Source: Diorhabda sublineata (Eukaryota; Arthropoda; Insecta; Coleoptera; Chrysomelidae). From it: 64,000 bases of DNA. Position numbers and translations under genes: made by a program. Positions 12,026 to 23,349 of the stretch are shown here, one piece after another. Position 1 is the first letter of the stretch. Every line of letters starts with the position of its first letter. The stretch covers positions 24,595,572-24,659,571 of the forward strand of contig NC_079485.1 in NCBI RefSeq assembly GCF_026230105.1, read 5' to 3'. The notes under the pieces are model-generated. The model saw only the letters and a list, made by a program, of their open reading frames with translations. It was not told the origin of the DNA and made no database searches.

Positions 12026-12432
12026 ATTCGGTCAATTATTTTTTCTGGAGCGATACTAAGTAAAAAAATGTATAAGGACATTATGAATACTCGTCAGCTG
12101 CGACTCCGTGGGTGTTGCGGCCTCCCACGAATGAAAAACAAAGTTCTTTTAGCTATTCCCTCCTATTTGAAAATTTGTCAGATTAAGAGCTTTATTCACG
12201 TGTATGATTACGAATCAGTTTAGGGACCGATTTCATACGCATATTTAAAATTCAGTCAATTATTTCTTCTCGAGTGATCGTCATCTGCGACTCAGTGGGT
12301 GGGGCGGGTAGTGGCGGCCTCCTACGAATGAAGAAAAACTAATTTTTTAAGCCATTTCCTCCTATTTGAATATTTGTAGATCAAGACCTTTGTTCACAGG
12401 TCTGATTCCGAATCAGTTTAGGGACCGATCGC
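12026..12432 (+). repeat. Two tandem copies of a ~200-bp unit
   Basis: Unit 1 begins ATTCGGTCAATTATT at 12026 and unit 2 begins ATTCAGTCAATTATT at 12250. Both contain CTGCGACTC(C/A)GTGGGT, CGGCCTCC(C/T)ACGAATGAA and CCTCCTATTTGAA, and both end at GAATCAGTTTAGGGACCGAT (about 12211-12230 and 12409-12428). The spacing is 224 bp at the start and 198 bp at the end, because unit 1 carries about 26 extra bases. It is a locally GC-richer satellite-like pair. Confidence 0.75.
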
Positions 12433-12589
12433 CGAATGTTTATTTTTATCCTATCCTTGAAGTCTGTTTTTGAGTGTTCTGAGCTAATAGTTCATTATAA
12501 AATAATTTGGCCTTTTGCAGTATAATTTTTTAGTTAGCCATGCGTTTCTCATAATAGAATCTGTTAAGAATCTAAACAGAATCCTACAA

Positions 12590-14380
12590 AGAAAAGCTGA
12601 GGATCAACTGAAACAAACATGACAGGAAAAGTACCAAACTGGGAAGTAATGTATATAGATTTGGCAACTCATACCAAATATAGAAACCTGGCCGACAACA
12701 ACACACTGGAAAGTGAACTAATGAATGACAGGTCAAAAATGTTTTAAGAAATACATATTTGACAAGAAAAGCGTGGTAAATGACTTGTATACCTACTGTG
12801 AAAAAATTAGATGACGCTGTTTACACCCTTTCCCAGTGTCGAAGGTAGGCAGATGCTAGGGCGGTATATGAGAGGAAAGAATAGAGGCCTCTTAACTAGA
12901 AACTAGATAAACATGATGGGTAGCATAGTAAAAAATAAACAACGATGAAAAATGCATACATATTAAATAAGGTATATATAAAACCACATTTAAATATAGC
13001 CTTTACAGCGACGAAATACGGAGATTACGGCTAATTGAGAGTTTTATTGATGACAAAAATTATCTGAAAATGTATATGTGAATTTCTGAACAGTTGGATA
13101 CACATTTTTATGTCGGCGATCGATATATGTATCCATAGATGACATAAAAGTTTATTTCTTAGATATAATGATACCTCATTAAAGAATATTGCTTCACTTC
13201 GGAGACAGCTAATAAAAATAAACGAAAATGATGTATTTTATTCTAGTAAAAAGGAACGTGATTCTTTATAGTACGATTAGGTGGAAAGAAAAAACTAGAA
13301 TGGGCTAAGGATAATAGAAGACATAGAGAAGAAATGAATATTGTGGATTAATGTTTTCTGTCTTGTTTTGTAAATTCTTACAATTTATTCTTTGAGTTTA
13401 ACGACAAAAGAATACATGATGGGTAGGTATCTAATTTTATTAGAAAAATAGTAGAGAGAAATAAAATTCAAATTCTTTTCATTGTTAATAAATGGAATTA
13501 AAAATTATTTCTGTTTATTCAAATAGTTATTTAATTAAAAGTGTAGTAACATGAATATAAGAAAATTAATATACAGATGTAAGTAAATAGCGGATGTCTA
13601 ATCATAGCATACGCAAATGACATTGTCCTGTTCACTAAAAGGAGAAATACAATGTTAAAGAAAGAAACTAACAAAAGAGGAGGAAGAATAGTATTAAAAA
13701 TAAACAGAAATAAAATGTAGATTATCAAGTATGGCAGGCAACTCAAAAAGAACAATAAAAATTAGGGGTTATGAATATGAAGAACTACAAAGTTCAAATA
13801 TTTGGGATTAAAGATTAACAGTAATAAGAAAAGAAGGGCAGAAATAAAGAAAAACATATCAGTAGATTGGAATATGAAAAGAAATATACTAAAGGAGAGA
13901 ACCAAAAGGAATAATTACAAAATAATCAAAGCGCAGGAACAACGACAATGGCGAAAAAGGAAGGAGAGAAGTCGAGAATAATAGAAAAAAGGTAATACGA
14001 ACAATATTAAGATCTATTAAGATTGATGAAAAGGAATAGAATCAACGAATATGAATTATTGAATAAAAGAAAACCTTGAAAGAGAAGATAAGGGGAAGAT
14101 GTAATCAGAAGAATAAAATAACAAAAAAAAACGATAGCTAGAGCATCTGTGTAGAGCTGACGCAGGCACCTTAACTTTTACAATACTTCAATAGGATCCA
14201 TGAGGTAGAAGAAGAAGGGGAATGCCCAGATCAAAGTGCTTAAGAGGACCTGAGTAGAATGGATTTAAGCGATGGAATGAAAAGACCAAGAACAGAGTTG
14301 CATGGAGAATAATTAGCTATATAGTAGAATAAATAGACAATGAAGATCTACCCCTCGAAAAAGATCTTCACGCCGCTCGA
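12590..14380 (+). pseudogene. Degraded non-LTR retrotransposon (RT region)
   Basis: The A-rich plus strand holds a reverse transcriptase remnant. AYANDIVLFTK near 13602-13634 corresponds to the YADD catalytic motif with the first Asp changed to Asn. KYLGLKI follows near 13790-13810, the usual block about 60-70 residues after YADD. Farther on, many stops interrupt a basic C-terminal part ending near EDLPLEKDL and HAARPHKRRTL (14340-14395). The 5' portion (12590-13300) is A-rich but barely readable. No endonuclease domain was seen. Confidence 0.55.
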
Positions 14381-14422
14381 CCTCACAAGAGACGCACACT
14401 CACCATACATATTGTTCTAACT

Positions 14423-14533
14423 CATTCATCAACTTCAAAATTCAATATTCAAATTGACGCTTGATAGAAATATTAAGCGTATTGATTGATTTCAAGCGTC
14501 AATTTGAATATTGAATTTTGAAGTTGATGAATG
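14423..14533. repeat. Perfect 42-bp inverted repeat with 27-base loop
   Basis: Arm 14423-14464 (starting CATTCATCAACTTCAAAATT) and arm 14492-14533 are exact reverse complements over all 42 bases. They are separated by 14465-14491. Perfect arms in such a decayed neighbourhood imply recent origin or conversion. It sits directly after a non-LTR remnant. It could be a very short foldback element or a hairpin transcript source. No target duplication is obvious. Confidence 0.9.
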
Positions 14534-14589
14534 TAATGTTTTTTTATAAGATATAACAATATTTATCACATCACAATTCTTAACTAATT

Positions 14590-14690
14590 TATTTCCAGAC
14601 GATGAATAAATAAGTATTCGAAAGCTCGGAGTATATTAGAGTTAGTACACTTTGGTGTTTAATTTTGCAACAATCCCACTACGAAAAAGG
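14590..14690 (-). repeat. Dispersed repeat, copy also at 20191
   Basis: CTTTGGTGTTTAATTTTGCAACAATCCCACTAC at 14650-14682 matches the reverse complement of 20191-20223 with about three differences in 33 bases. The preceding TATTCGAAAGCTCGG (about 14616-14630) resembles motifs near the 3' ends of other dispersed elements in this window. Confidence 0.6.
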
Positions 14691-14699
14691 TCATAATCT

Positions 14700-15898
14700 A
14701 GCTGGCAAAAACTTCGTTTCAACAGTTAGTCAGCATTCGCAGTTTCATATTTCATCACAATAATGGAATACCGTTCGCCTGATTTGGTCATGTATGATTC
14801 TCAGTTATTCTTTCATTTAAAAAAAGGTTAATGTGGTAGAGGATTCACAGAGGCTGAGATAAATGAAGCAAGTCATCAATTTTTTGACAGCATTTCAAAA
14901 GATTACTGAATTCAAGATTTTAAGTTGTGGAAGCTTGTAAAATAGATGAAATTATTTTCCTAAAGTGACTGTCTTGTATTTCAAAATATCTAGCGTCATC
15001 TTTTTATTTTATTATTGGCCGTTGCTGCAAAGATGGGAGAAGTTTTATTATACTTGACAGTCGACATGTTTACTTGCGTTTATGATGTATAATTTTTAAT
15101 TTACTTGGGTGTAGTTGAAAAAAAAAAACAACGTAATTGATGTATCGAATGGAATTTTGGAATTGTTGTCATTTATTATAAATGCTATTCCCTTAAACGA
15201 TAACTTTCCAAAAAAAAGATGACACATCATAACCAGCTAACTTAACATATTTATTAATTATCCAAATTCTTTGTTTGCGGGTAGTCTTTGCTAGTCAGAA
15301 CCAAAAAACCAATATATTGGGATTGCAGCAATTTGGAAAATGAGAACTTTTTTAAATTATGAATCCAATTTTATTGACCGGAAATGAGTGCTTACCAAAA
15401 ATACCACCCTTAGGTGGATAATAGACAAGAATCAAATTCGGGATGTAATGTCGCCTTGAGTGCATAACCTACACAAGTTGGTTTCATTGTACAATAATAG
15501 TTTCCTATAGAATAAATAAGTACTAATTTTATCAATGTGTGTCTTTTCAAACTGTCTCAAGCAATTGCATCCGGTTGATATATGTGTTTATTCATCACCA
15601 ATTTGCAAAACGTGGGTATAAGAGACTGAATTAAATAATTTAGATAATAGCAAAGTAGCACCTCCAAAATAGAAATGTTTAAGCAGGTTGTAAACTTTTA
15701 TTATACACAAATAACAGTTGTTAAAGAGTTAGTATAACATATTAGTACCTTAAACTGTAATTGTGTGGTAACAGATATATTGAAAGTTTTAAATTTTGAT
15801 TTAATGACAAATATAAATTGAAAATATAAAATAATTCATTAATTAGTTTTTTTAGTTTTTCGTTCTTTGTTTTATTGAGTTACTAATATAATTAGAAT

Positions 15899-15900
<2 letters not shown>
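14700..15900. other. AT-rich stretch with no recognised feature
   Basis: No readable coding or repeat structure was found between the dispersed repeat and the (AT)n tract. Confidence 0.45.

Positions 15901-15934
<34 letters not shown>
15901..15934. repeat. (AT)17 microsatellite
   Basis: An uninterrupted AT dinucleotide run of 34 bases. Confidence 0.98.
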
Positions 15935-15936
<2 letters not shown>

Positions 15937-17550
15937 TTCATTTAATAAAACATTTTTTCAAAATACTGGTTTCAAATTTACGATAATTGACCATACACGC
16001 ACGAAAAAATATATAATCACATCTGAAATTTTGGAGTTATGTTCAGTAATATAATATCTACTACCTTTTACTGTCAAAATTATTATATTTGTGATGAATT
16101 TGGTATTATTCCAATTCGTTGACGAGATCTCAAAAAAATACGTTTGTGTGACATTCAAAGGTGATAGATCGACATTGCCAATATTAAAACTTCAAATTTC
16201 GCATATTGTACTGGAGCCTAGAACAACACCTATTTTCATATCGTACTGGCTTGTCATAGGTCCAAAATAGAAAAAAATATATGGTGAAACTGATATTTGG
16301 TTGAACATCTATATAGTTGGTATTGAGAATATAACTTGCGTGTCCAGATCACAACCAAAACCACCCAGATGTATGAAAGGGCGCCAAAATGAGATAATTT
16401 TCTATATATATATAAAGACATGTCTATATTTTCCATAAGATGTCAGATTTGTGTCAAATGACGGCAGGTAATGTATATTTTAGGGGAATTATATTATTTG
16501 TGGTGGGACGGGGAGCGTTTTGAGCTCTCGAAATCGGGCGCACCAAGTGTCACAATAATTTTCAATACAGGCTTAGCATACAGTAAATCTTAAGAGCCAA
16601 TTAAAGGCCCACTTCGGCTAACTGCTGGGTAACCGATATTGACTGTCTAAGGTGAGGCGATATTGAAGGTGAGCTCTCAAGGTTGAACGACAGTCTAGGG
16701 ATTGACAATACTAATATGTAAGGTCCGCTTTAAGTAAGTTTGTAATGGAGAACACTGTATTTATCAAATCTAGTATCATATGCAAGACACATTTAGCAGA
16801 AACAAATATAGAAAATTGAAATTTATTACAATTTAATTCCGGAATTTTAAGAGGAGTACATATTTCAATTGATAACTAAGTACATAATTTCAGTAAACTT
16901 TGGACTTTTATCTATTTTGAAAATCATAAAAATATGGGGGGTCGAGTATTTTAACTATATATATTTGAACAAATGACAAATTGATATGAAAAATAGTTGT
17001 ATTACTAGTTAAAAGGTTTTTTAGTTCACTTTTTATTTTATGTATATTATTGCATACTGTACTGAATTAACGATTCTCCAGCTCCTGCTTACAAAATCTT
17101 TTACAAAAAACATCTCTATAACATTATCACTCATTTCCTTAGCTTTTGTTGTCAATTTAATCATTATTTCTTTTTTACGGCTCGTCATATAACAGAAAAA
17201 GTGGGAAAATTAATGGAATACTTGGAAAATTATTTGAAGAGGATTGGAATATATTTTGATAATTGTGTAATCAGACCAATCTCACTTATCGGAAAACTCC
17301 TTTTGTTGAAAATAAATAAATTGGGTATTTCTAGAGATATTTTCATAGCTATATTTGAAATTAATGAGTCTAAAGTATCAAAAATGAAACGACCGAGATT
17401 GGGAGAAGTATAAAGAAACATTCATTTATTTCAAAATATTTGAGAACCAATTTCATTATTTAGGATTTATAAAAAAATATCGAACAATTTAGAGTGTCGG
17501 AAAATAGAGTATAAAGAATTCCACAATTCCAAAAAATATCATCCAATCTT
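15935..17550. other. AT-rich stretch with no recognised gene
   Basis: Short ORFs exist on both strands at 17201-17421 and overlap antisense to each other, so at most one could be real and neither has support. 16500-16740 is somewhat richer in GC (GAGCTCTC occurs twice) but has no identified function. Confidence 0.45.
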
Positions 17551-17553
17551 AGA

Positions 17554-18588
17554 TACGAGGATGGTCCCAAAAGTACTTGGTTCAACAAAGATAACACTGA
17601 CATTTTGGAAAAAAATATATTTATTTTTCAACGTAATCTCCTTTTAGCTCCATACATATTTAACAGCGATGTTCCATAAGTTCCATTAACTGTCAACATC
17701 ACCTCTTCACCCGCTAGAAAATGTTTGGACTCCAGAACTATTTTTTCAAGTATGGGAATAGAAAATAATCTGAGGTGGCTAAATCTGGCAAATAGGCTAC
17801 ATGATGTAGCAATTCAAACTGTAATTTATTTATTTTGGCCATAAAGCATCACTTCCTTCTTATCCAAATGCGGTCAATTTTGCTTCATTTCTTCGCGCAA
17901 ACGTTACAATAAATTCGCATAATAATCGCTGTTTATAGTTTTTCTTTTTTTAAAATAGTCATTGAAAATTATCCCACGCGCATCTCAAAAAACCGACGGC
18001 ATGACCTTGCCTGCAGATGGAACGGTCTTTGCCTTCTTTGGATCCGGTTCTTCGGGTGTGAATTGATAGACCCACGTTTAATCCATCGTTATGAAACGGT
18101 GCAACAACGGCTTTATTTCTGTAAAACATTGCCAAACACTCGATAGAAACATCTTCACGATACTGTTTTTGTTCCATTGTGAGTAAACGTGGCACCCATT
18201 TCATGTCCAAATTTTCAGTTAATATGTGATGTACTGCAATTTTGGAAATGCCTATTATATCTGCTAACTCGCGTACTCTCAGTCGACGATCATCCAGTAC
18301 CGCTTTGTGGATTTTCTACAACATTTCTGGAGTCATCACCTCATTTGGTAGACCACTGCGATGCCGGTCTTCGTAGGTCTCACGGCCTGGTTTAAAATGC
18401 TACACAATATATTACTGTTGATAACGAAGGAGCAATTTCACCCAGAGTAGAACCTAGTTTAACAACGTAGTATCTGCAAACTTGAAACATATGCTGTATA
18501 GATTGTGTACTTTCTAATACAGTGGTATTTTTCAAGCAACTACCCCCATCTCTAGGTCAGGCCAGGTATTTCTGGAACCATCCTCGTA
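17554..18588 (-). mobile_element. mariner element with both terminal repeats, dead transposase
   Basis: Terminal inverted repeats start TACGAGGATGGT at both ends (23 of 27 bases match), and the element begins and ends in TA, the mariner target. The transposase runs on the minus strand. Near 18380-18190 it reads RHRSGLPNEVMTPEML then RVRELADIIGISKIAVHHIL (helix-turn-helix). WVPRLLTMEQKQYREDV follows at 18200-18150, then INSDYYANLL and RLREEMKQN (about 17925-17870), and LAGEEV near 17720. The total of 1035 bp is short for the usual ~1.3 kb, and the catalytic DETW and HDNAP blocks are unreadable or deleted. It is not autonomous. Confidence 0.85.
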
Positions 18589-18639
18589 CTTATTTATAAT
18601 TGAATAATACAAAAACATATTGATTTTTATAGAATACCT

Positions 18640-18835
18640 GGATCAACATTTGGACATATTCCGAATGTATTCTGAATATCATCTGGACGTGTCAAATGTA
18701 CATACCTACTCTGTTTAGAATATATTCTGAACATACATTCCTCCACGGACGATTTATTAACATGTAAAATTATAATTTGAATTCAAAACTAGCTAGGAAA
18801 ATAAATTTAACTGGCCGAAGGTTTATTCTAGTCAT
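18640..18835 (-). repeat. Dispersed repeat, copy 2 (inverted relative to 8600)
   Basis: AACTAGCTAGGAAAATAAAT and GGCCGAAGGTTTATTCTAG (18785-18826) are the reverse complement of 8811-8860 with a few changes. ATTCCGAATGTATTCTGAAT near 18658 matches the block near 8622. Confidence 0.6.
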
Positions 18836-18839
18836 TCAT

Positions 18840-19740
18840 TTTTTATAGAATATCTTGTTTATTTTCAAAATTCTTTTACAACTTTTTTAAGGACTATTAA
18901 TTTGGAAACTATGAAGTATAACTATTAGTGGAATCCTGGAATTCCTAGCATATTCTAAGAAATATGTAATGTTTTGTTTAACTTTTCTCATTTGTTCATT
19001 TATTTTCCTAGATGCGCTATTTACTGTAGGTGTCATGTTTAAGGTAGAATAAATACAGTAATTTTTCCTTTTCAATAGATCTAGTTTTCGAATTTCCTAT
19101 TTTCTTCTTCACACTATGTTTCCTGAAACGAGCACAGCAGTCTTTTAGTTACATTACATCAATTACTGGAAAAATAAGCTTTTTTACTATCCTAGAACTT
19201 GAACGTTTTTGGAAATGTTTTAGTTAGTCTCTGGCATTATTTCTCATTTTCTCTTATTTCTCTTTCAATTTTTTCTTTAACTTGAATATTTTGGCATTAT
19301 GGTATTATTCTCCTCCTTAGTTGCATCTTCTTTAAGTAACTGACAAGCTTTGGCGCTTAATATTATTTTGATAAACGGGCTCCACAGCAGGTTCAGAATT
19401 ATCAGGTGGTTTTTCATTTGAGAGTCATGTCAAATACTAACGAATTTTGGTATCAATATATTTTACTATTTTTCTTTCAATTATTCCTTTCAAGCCTGAT
19501 AATTCTGATAATAGAAGTAGGTTTTACTTAGCTATTTCTTTTTTGGTTATGATATTTAACAAAGATTTACTAAATTTTTAGGAGTAGACTTTTTCTCGAC
19601 GGTTCTTATCATATTTTTTATTTCCTAATTTTGCCTCTATCTTATACAATTTCTTTTTTCTTGTAATAAAAGGTTTCTACAAGTAGATAGACGATATATT
19701 CGAATATAATACAAGCCAAAGAAAAACAAAACCCTCTCTC
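18840..19740. other. T-rich stretch with no recognised feature
   Basis: No readable coding or repeat structure was found; the ORF at 18887-19075 has no support. Confidence 0.45.
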
Positions 19741-19746
19741 ATAAAT

Positions 19747-19800
19747 CGTCATTCCCTGATTTTAAGTTTAAATGAGGAAATGACGGTGAGGGAATGACGA
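19747..19800. repeat. 12-bp inverted repeat
   Basis: TCGTCATTCCCT (19747-19758) and AGGGAATGACGA (19789-19800) are exact reverse complements around 30 bases. The loop carries a further partial copy, GAGGAAATGACGG. Confidence 0.7.
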
Positions 19801-20190
19801 AATACAGCATAATTTGAAGTCTTTGTTACATCGGACTTAGTGACTGTTTGAAATCTCTAATCTACTTTACAGTACAAATGATAATGTCTAAAAATGTAAT
19901 CTTGGGAACATTTTTCTTGAATTTTCCTGCCATAGATAGTTTAGCGCAAATAAGGTAAATTATTCATTTGGAACAATTGATAGTACCGTCAACTGTCAAA
20001 AACCACCAGGACTATGTAAAATTACGAGCAACTTTTCGTTTAACAAAAGTTAGGGGCTAAGATTGAGTATAAAAAAGTTAAAAAACATTATGAAGATTTT
20101 AAAATGAAAACTATTCAAACATTTTTATATAGAGAATGTATAGAAATAAATTATTAGCAAGAGAAGATAGGAAATTATTTTCTAGTCTTT

Positions 20191-20460
20191 GTAGTGGGAT
20201 TGTGGCAAAATCAAACACCAAAGCTAATACGAAACAATATAAAATGATAAATATAGAAATAAAAGGTAATATACCATCGAGAACACCGTGGACACTAACA
20301 CTGTCGGTCTTGAGCTTGCTTGTGTTTCAAGGCAGATCGAAACCACGAGAACGGGTCACGTTTTGCCAATGAACGAATAACCACCCTACCACCCCTCTCT
20401 TGACAATGGTTTCACAATGGGAGCCGAAACGTCGAGAATTTTCAAAATTCCAAGGCGGTT
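20191..20460 (+). repeat. Dispersed repeat with GAAACGTCGA tail motif
   Basis: 20191-20223 matches 14682-14650 in reverse orientation. GGGAGCCGAAACGTCGAGAA at 20419-20438 resembles the gene-independent motif seen near 9383 and 37160. The ORFs here (20136-20372 plus, 20327-20557 minus) overlap antisense and are not taken as genes. Confidence 0.45.
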
Positions 20461-21100
20461 CAAATCCTCTCTTTTGTTCATAAACCTTGCCGCGGTAACC
20501 TTTCCTAACATATATATTTACTTGCTGAAGCCTACCTATATTGTTTAAGATACCCATATGGTTAAAAAATTATATAGTTATATATTATATTCTTATATAA
20601 AATAATTACCATCATGTATCGGTTAGATTTTTGTAACAACTGAAATGACAATATTTATGGTATATCATGAGAAGTAATATTTTATAGATAAACATAAATA
20701 TGCATTTTGTCAACATTTTAAAAGAAAACTCCTTACGAAACAAACCACAATTTTTGTCACATAGAAGTCGTAAAGAAATAATCATTCACATATTTTCCAG
20801 ATATATATTTTTCTAACACGAAGCTCTTGGCCTATATTTGATACCTTCGCAAAATATGATCGAAAGCTTTATTCACAAAATATAAAAAACATGTTTACCC
20901 AATAAAATATAATATGTTCGCTGTTTACTTTGATGCTTTGCTTTTTGTCGGTGACACCATACTGTTTATTGTTTTCGCTGACAACAAAATATCTATCACT
21001 AACAGCTTTTTGATTATGTCACTAGGAGTAATATAAACAACAACGTATTTGTATCACGCAAACAATCTAAGATGAAAGAATCTGGGCCAATATATACATA

Positions 21101-21802
21101 CAGGGTGATAACTTTTTTCAAGCATGAAGATTGCCAATTTAGACGCCCGTTATACTTTATTGTATTTAGTATCCAATCTGCTTATCAAGGAATTTTAATT
21201 CTACTAACTAACTATCTACTTCCGTTTCTAATGCTTTCTCTATTGTTTTGTAGCTGATACAAAAAAAGGGTTCAAGTCCTATGAAGGATTTATCTGCCCT
21301 TACTTTAGTAAGTTTATCAGCCATTTCAGGATAACTTTATTTTGATTGCTTAGATCGTTTAGCTTCTCCAGGCATTTCTAAACCAGCTTGGATTACATGA
21401 CATTAGAGTTTAGAGATCTAATGGCTGCTTGGCTATCGGACAGGATGGTGATCTTCTGTTTGCGATAATTCCTTTCTAGACTGAACTGGACACATTTTTC
21501 AGTTGCACAAATTTATGCTTGAAAAATATTTGGGATAGGCATTTTTGTTAATTTCTCGTATGGTGTTTTGATCCTAATTGCTTCTACAGCTCAAATTTAT
21601 ACTGAGAAGTATCTGCCGCACATGCTCAGAACTGCTATTGCAGCGCTGGAGCTGGTAGGAATAGATATGGAAATTATATTGTTGATGTACCTCGTATATA
21701 CCTAAACTAGTGATAGAATTTGACATAACTAGTTACCTACTATATTTGTTTCAATCCCCAGATTCAGGAAGTGTGAGCGAAAACTTTAAAACACCCTGTA
21801 TA
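21101..21802. mobile_element. Region bounded by TACAGGGTG ends, enclosing an RNase H relic
   Basis: ATACAGGGTG occurs at 21099-21108 and its reverse complement CACCCTGTAT at about 21793-21802. Such CAGGGTG ends with TA are common in small insect transposons. The similarity beyond ten bases is weak, so they may be ends of two different elements instead of one. Confidence 0.3.
21240..21700 (-). pseudogene. RNase H domain relic of a non-LTR element
   Basis: On the minus strand, KCVQFSLERNYRKQKITIL is followed closely by a damaged SDSQAAI-like block and then VIQAGLEMPGE. Near 21310-21280 it reads MADKLTKVRADKSFIG, equivalent to the EGNEEADELAR end of RNase H. Order and spacing fit the RNase H domain found in some Jockey/I-type retrotransposons. 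The catalytic Asp region is damaged by frameshifts. Confidence 0.6.
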
Positions 21803-22199
21803 AAAATGTTTGTAAAAATAACTATAACTATATTGTATAGGATAAAAATATACTTCATTGACACGATAATAAATGCCACAGCATAATTTCTAACCATAGC
21901 ACAGCTTTGTAGTAGTCAGAAATTAAATGATAAATTTTATTTTGATCAATTAAGCAACATTACAAACGTTAACTGTCCGCAAAATGATGCTGTAAACAAT
22001 GTTTGGAAATAATTTTATTTATCAATGTCAGCTGACCTACAATCAAAGCATAGCTTCATGATTATGAAATTATATTAAACAACAGCAGGTTATATTTACC
22101 AAGAAGTAGGAAAAATTTTACTATTATTTTGCTTAAATAATAAAAAATCGCTTGTTCACAAACAAACAAACAAGTGAGGAAAGAAATGGAGTAAAGAAG

Positions 22200-23345
22200 T
22201 AGATAAACATAAAAAAAGACAGTGGCTTCGTTTGGTGAGTTATTTTAAATATATTCGAATGTTTAAAAAAGGAAAATATTCAGAAATCTGATAACGCTAT
22301 AATAATAAGAATTGCTGAATTAACTAGAGTAAATAAATTTTCCATTTATCGAGTAGTCTCGGAAGGGGTTGCTGTGGATCATTCACAGAAACATGTGAAG
22401 AAATACTGAAATCACTTGACAAAGCTACTCAAGATTTTATACGTAGAACAATTTATAGTTTATATAAGGAGACCAGGGTTGCCACATTAGAAGTAATACA
22501 GCAAAAGGTAGCAAACTATTCAAAATACAATTATACCAGTTTAAAAACAAAAACAAGTTTTGTCAGTGGTTTAAATGTGATTTTAAACACAAAAAACTGA
22601 ATAAACGCATGGCAATAACCGAATGGTCCAGGATAGTTCGATGGCGACAAGATTATTTGCGTCAGATAAAACAGACTACCGAAGTTCTAATAAACACATA
22701 ATTTATCTAGATGAAACATGGTTTGACAGTTACAATGTAGTACATTTCGGTTGGGTTGACAACAGTAAAAATTGCTGTTTGAATGGGCCATGTTCTAAAG
22801 GGAGACATAATGCTATATTAATATCTGCCAAAAAAGTTAAAAACTATGCAGCTGATTATCATGAAGATATGACAACAGAATTATTTGATAAAATGGTTTA
22901 ATGAACAGTTTTTACCTAAAATTCCACCATAGTCAATAATCGTTATGGACAACGCATCCTACCAGTCGCAGCGACGCCTTAAGATACCAAATAGTAGTAA
23001 TAACAAAGCTCAAATTTTAGTATTTATGTCTGAAAAAATATTCCTATTCCTGTCAGCGATCGTAAAAAGTTAGAGAAAATTTATTATATTGACAACCTGT
23101 GCAAAGAATAATATGGGAATCGTAAAATCAGAATTACGAAAATGTAATCAGTCTCCATATATGAGTAAGGTTGTAGAACTCGTGAAGAAAGTTCTAGCAG
23201 CAGTCCGCCAAGACAAGAGCTTTGGAAAAATTGTGTCGAATATGTTATCAAAGAAGAAGATGAGTATATGGTATCACCCTCTTTATAACCCATCATAATC
23301 CAATCAAATGATGACTCTAGCTCAGACGATGAAGATACATTGGAA
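22200..23345 (+). pseudogene. DDE transposase relic (Tc1/mariner superfamily)
   Basis: The best part is 22623-22901. YLDETWFDS gives the first catalytic Asp, then GWVDNSK, GPCSKGRHNAILISA and ADYHEDM. After a frame change, LPKIPP and IIVMDNASYQSQ (about 22915-22965) give the second Asp. A region near 23080-23340 carries LWKNCVEYVIKEEDEYM and an acidic DDSSSDDED tail in shifting frames, as expected at the family's C-terminus. The third catalytic residue block (DLNPIE-like) is missing. This type is widespread in insect genomes. Frameshifts at about 22640, 22900 and 23100 make it inactive. Confidence 0.75.
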
Positions 23346-23349
23346 TTAA

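Noticed and set aside
17201..17421. Overlapping 70- and 63-codon ORFs on opposite strands
   Set aside because: No homology, splice or regulatory support; mutual antisense overlap in AT-rich DNA is expected by chance.
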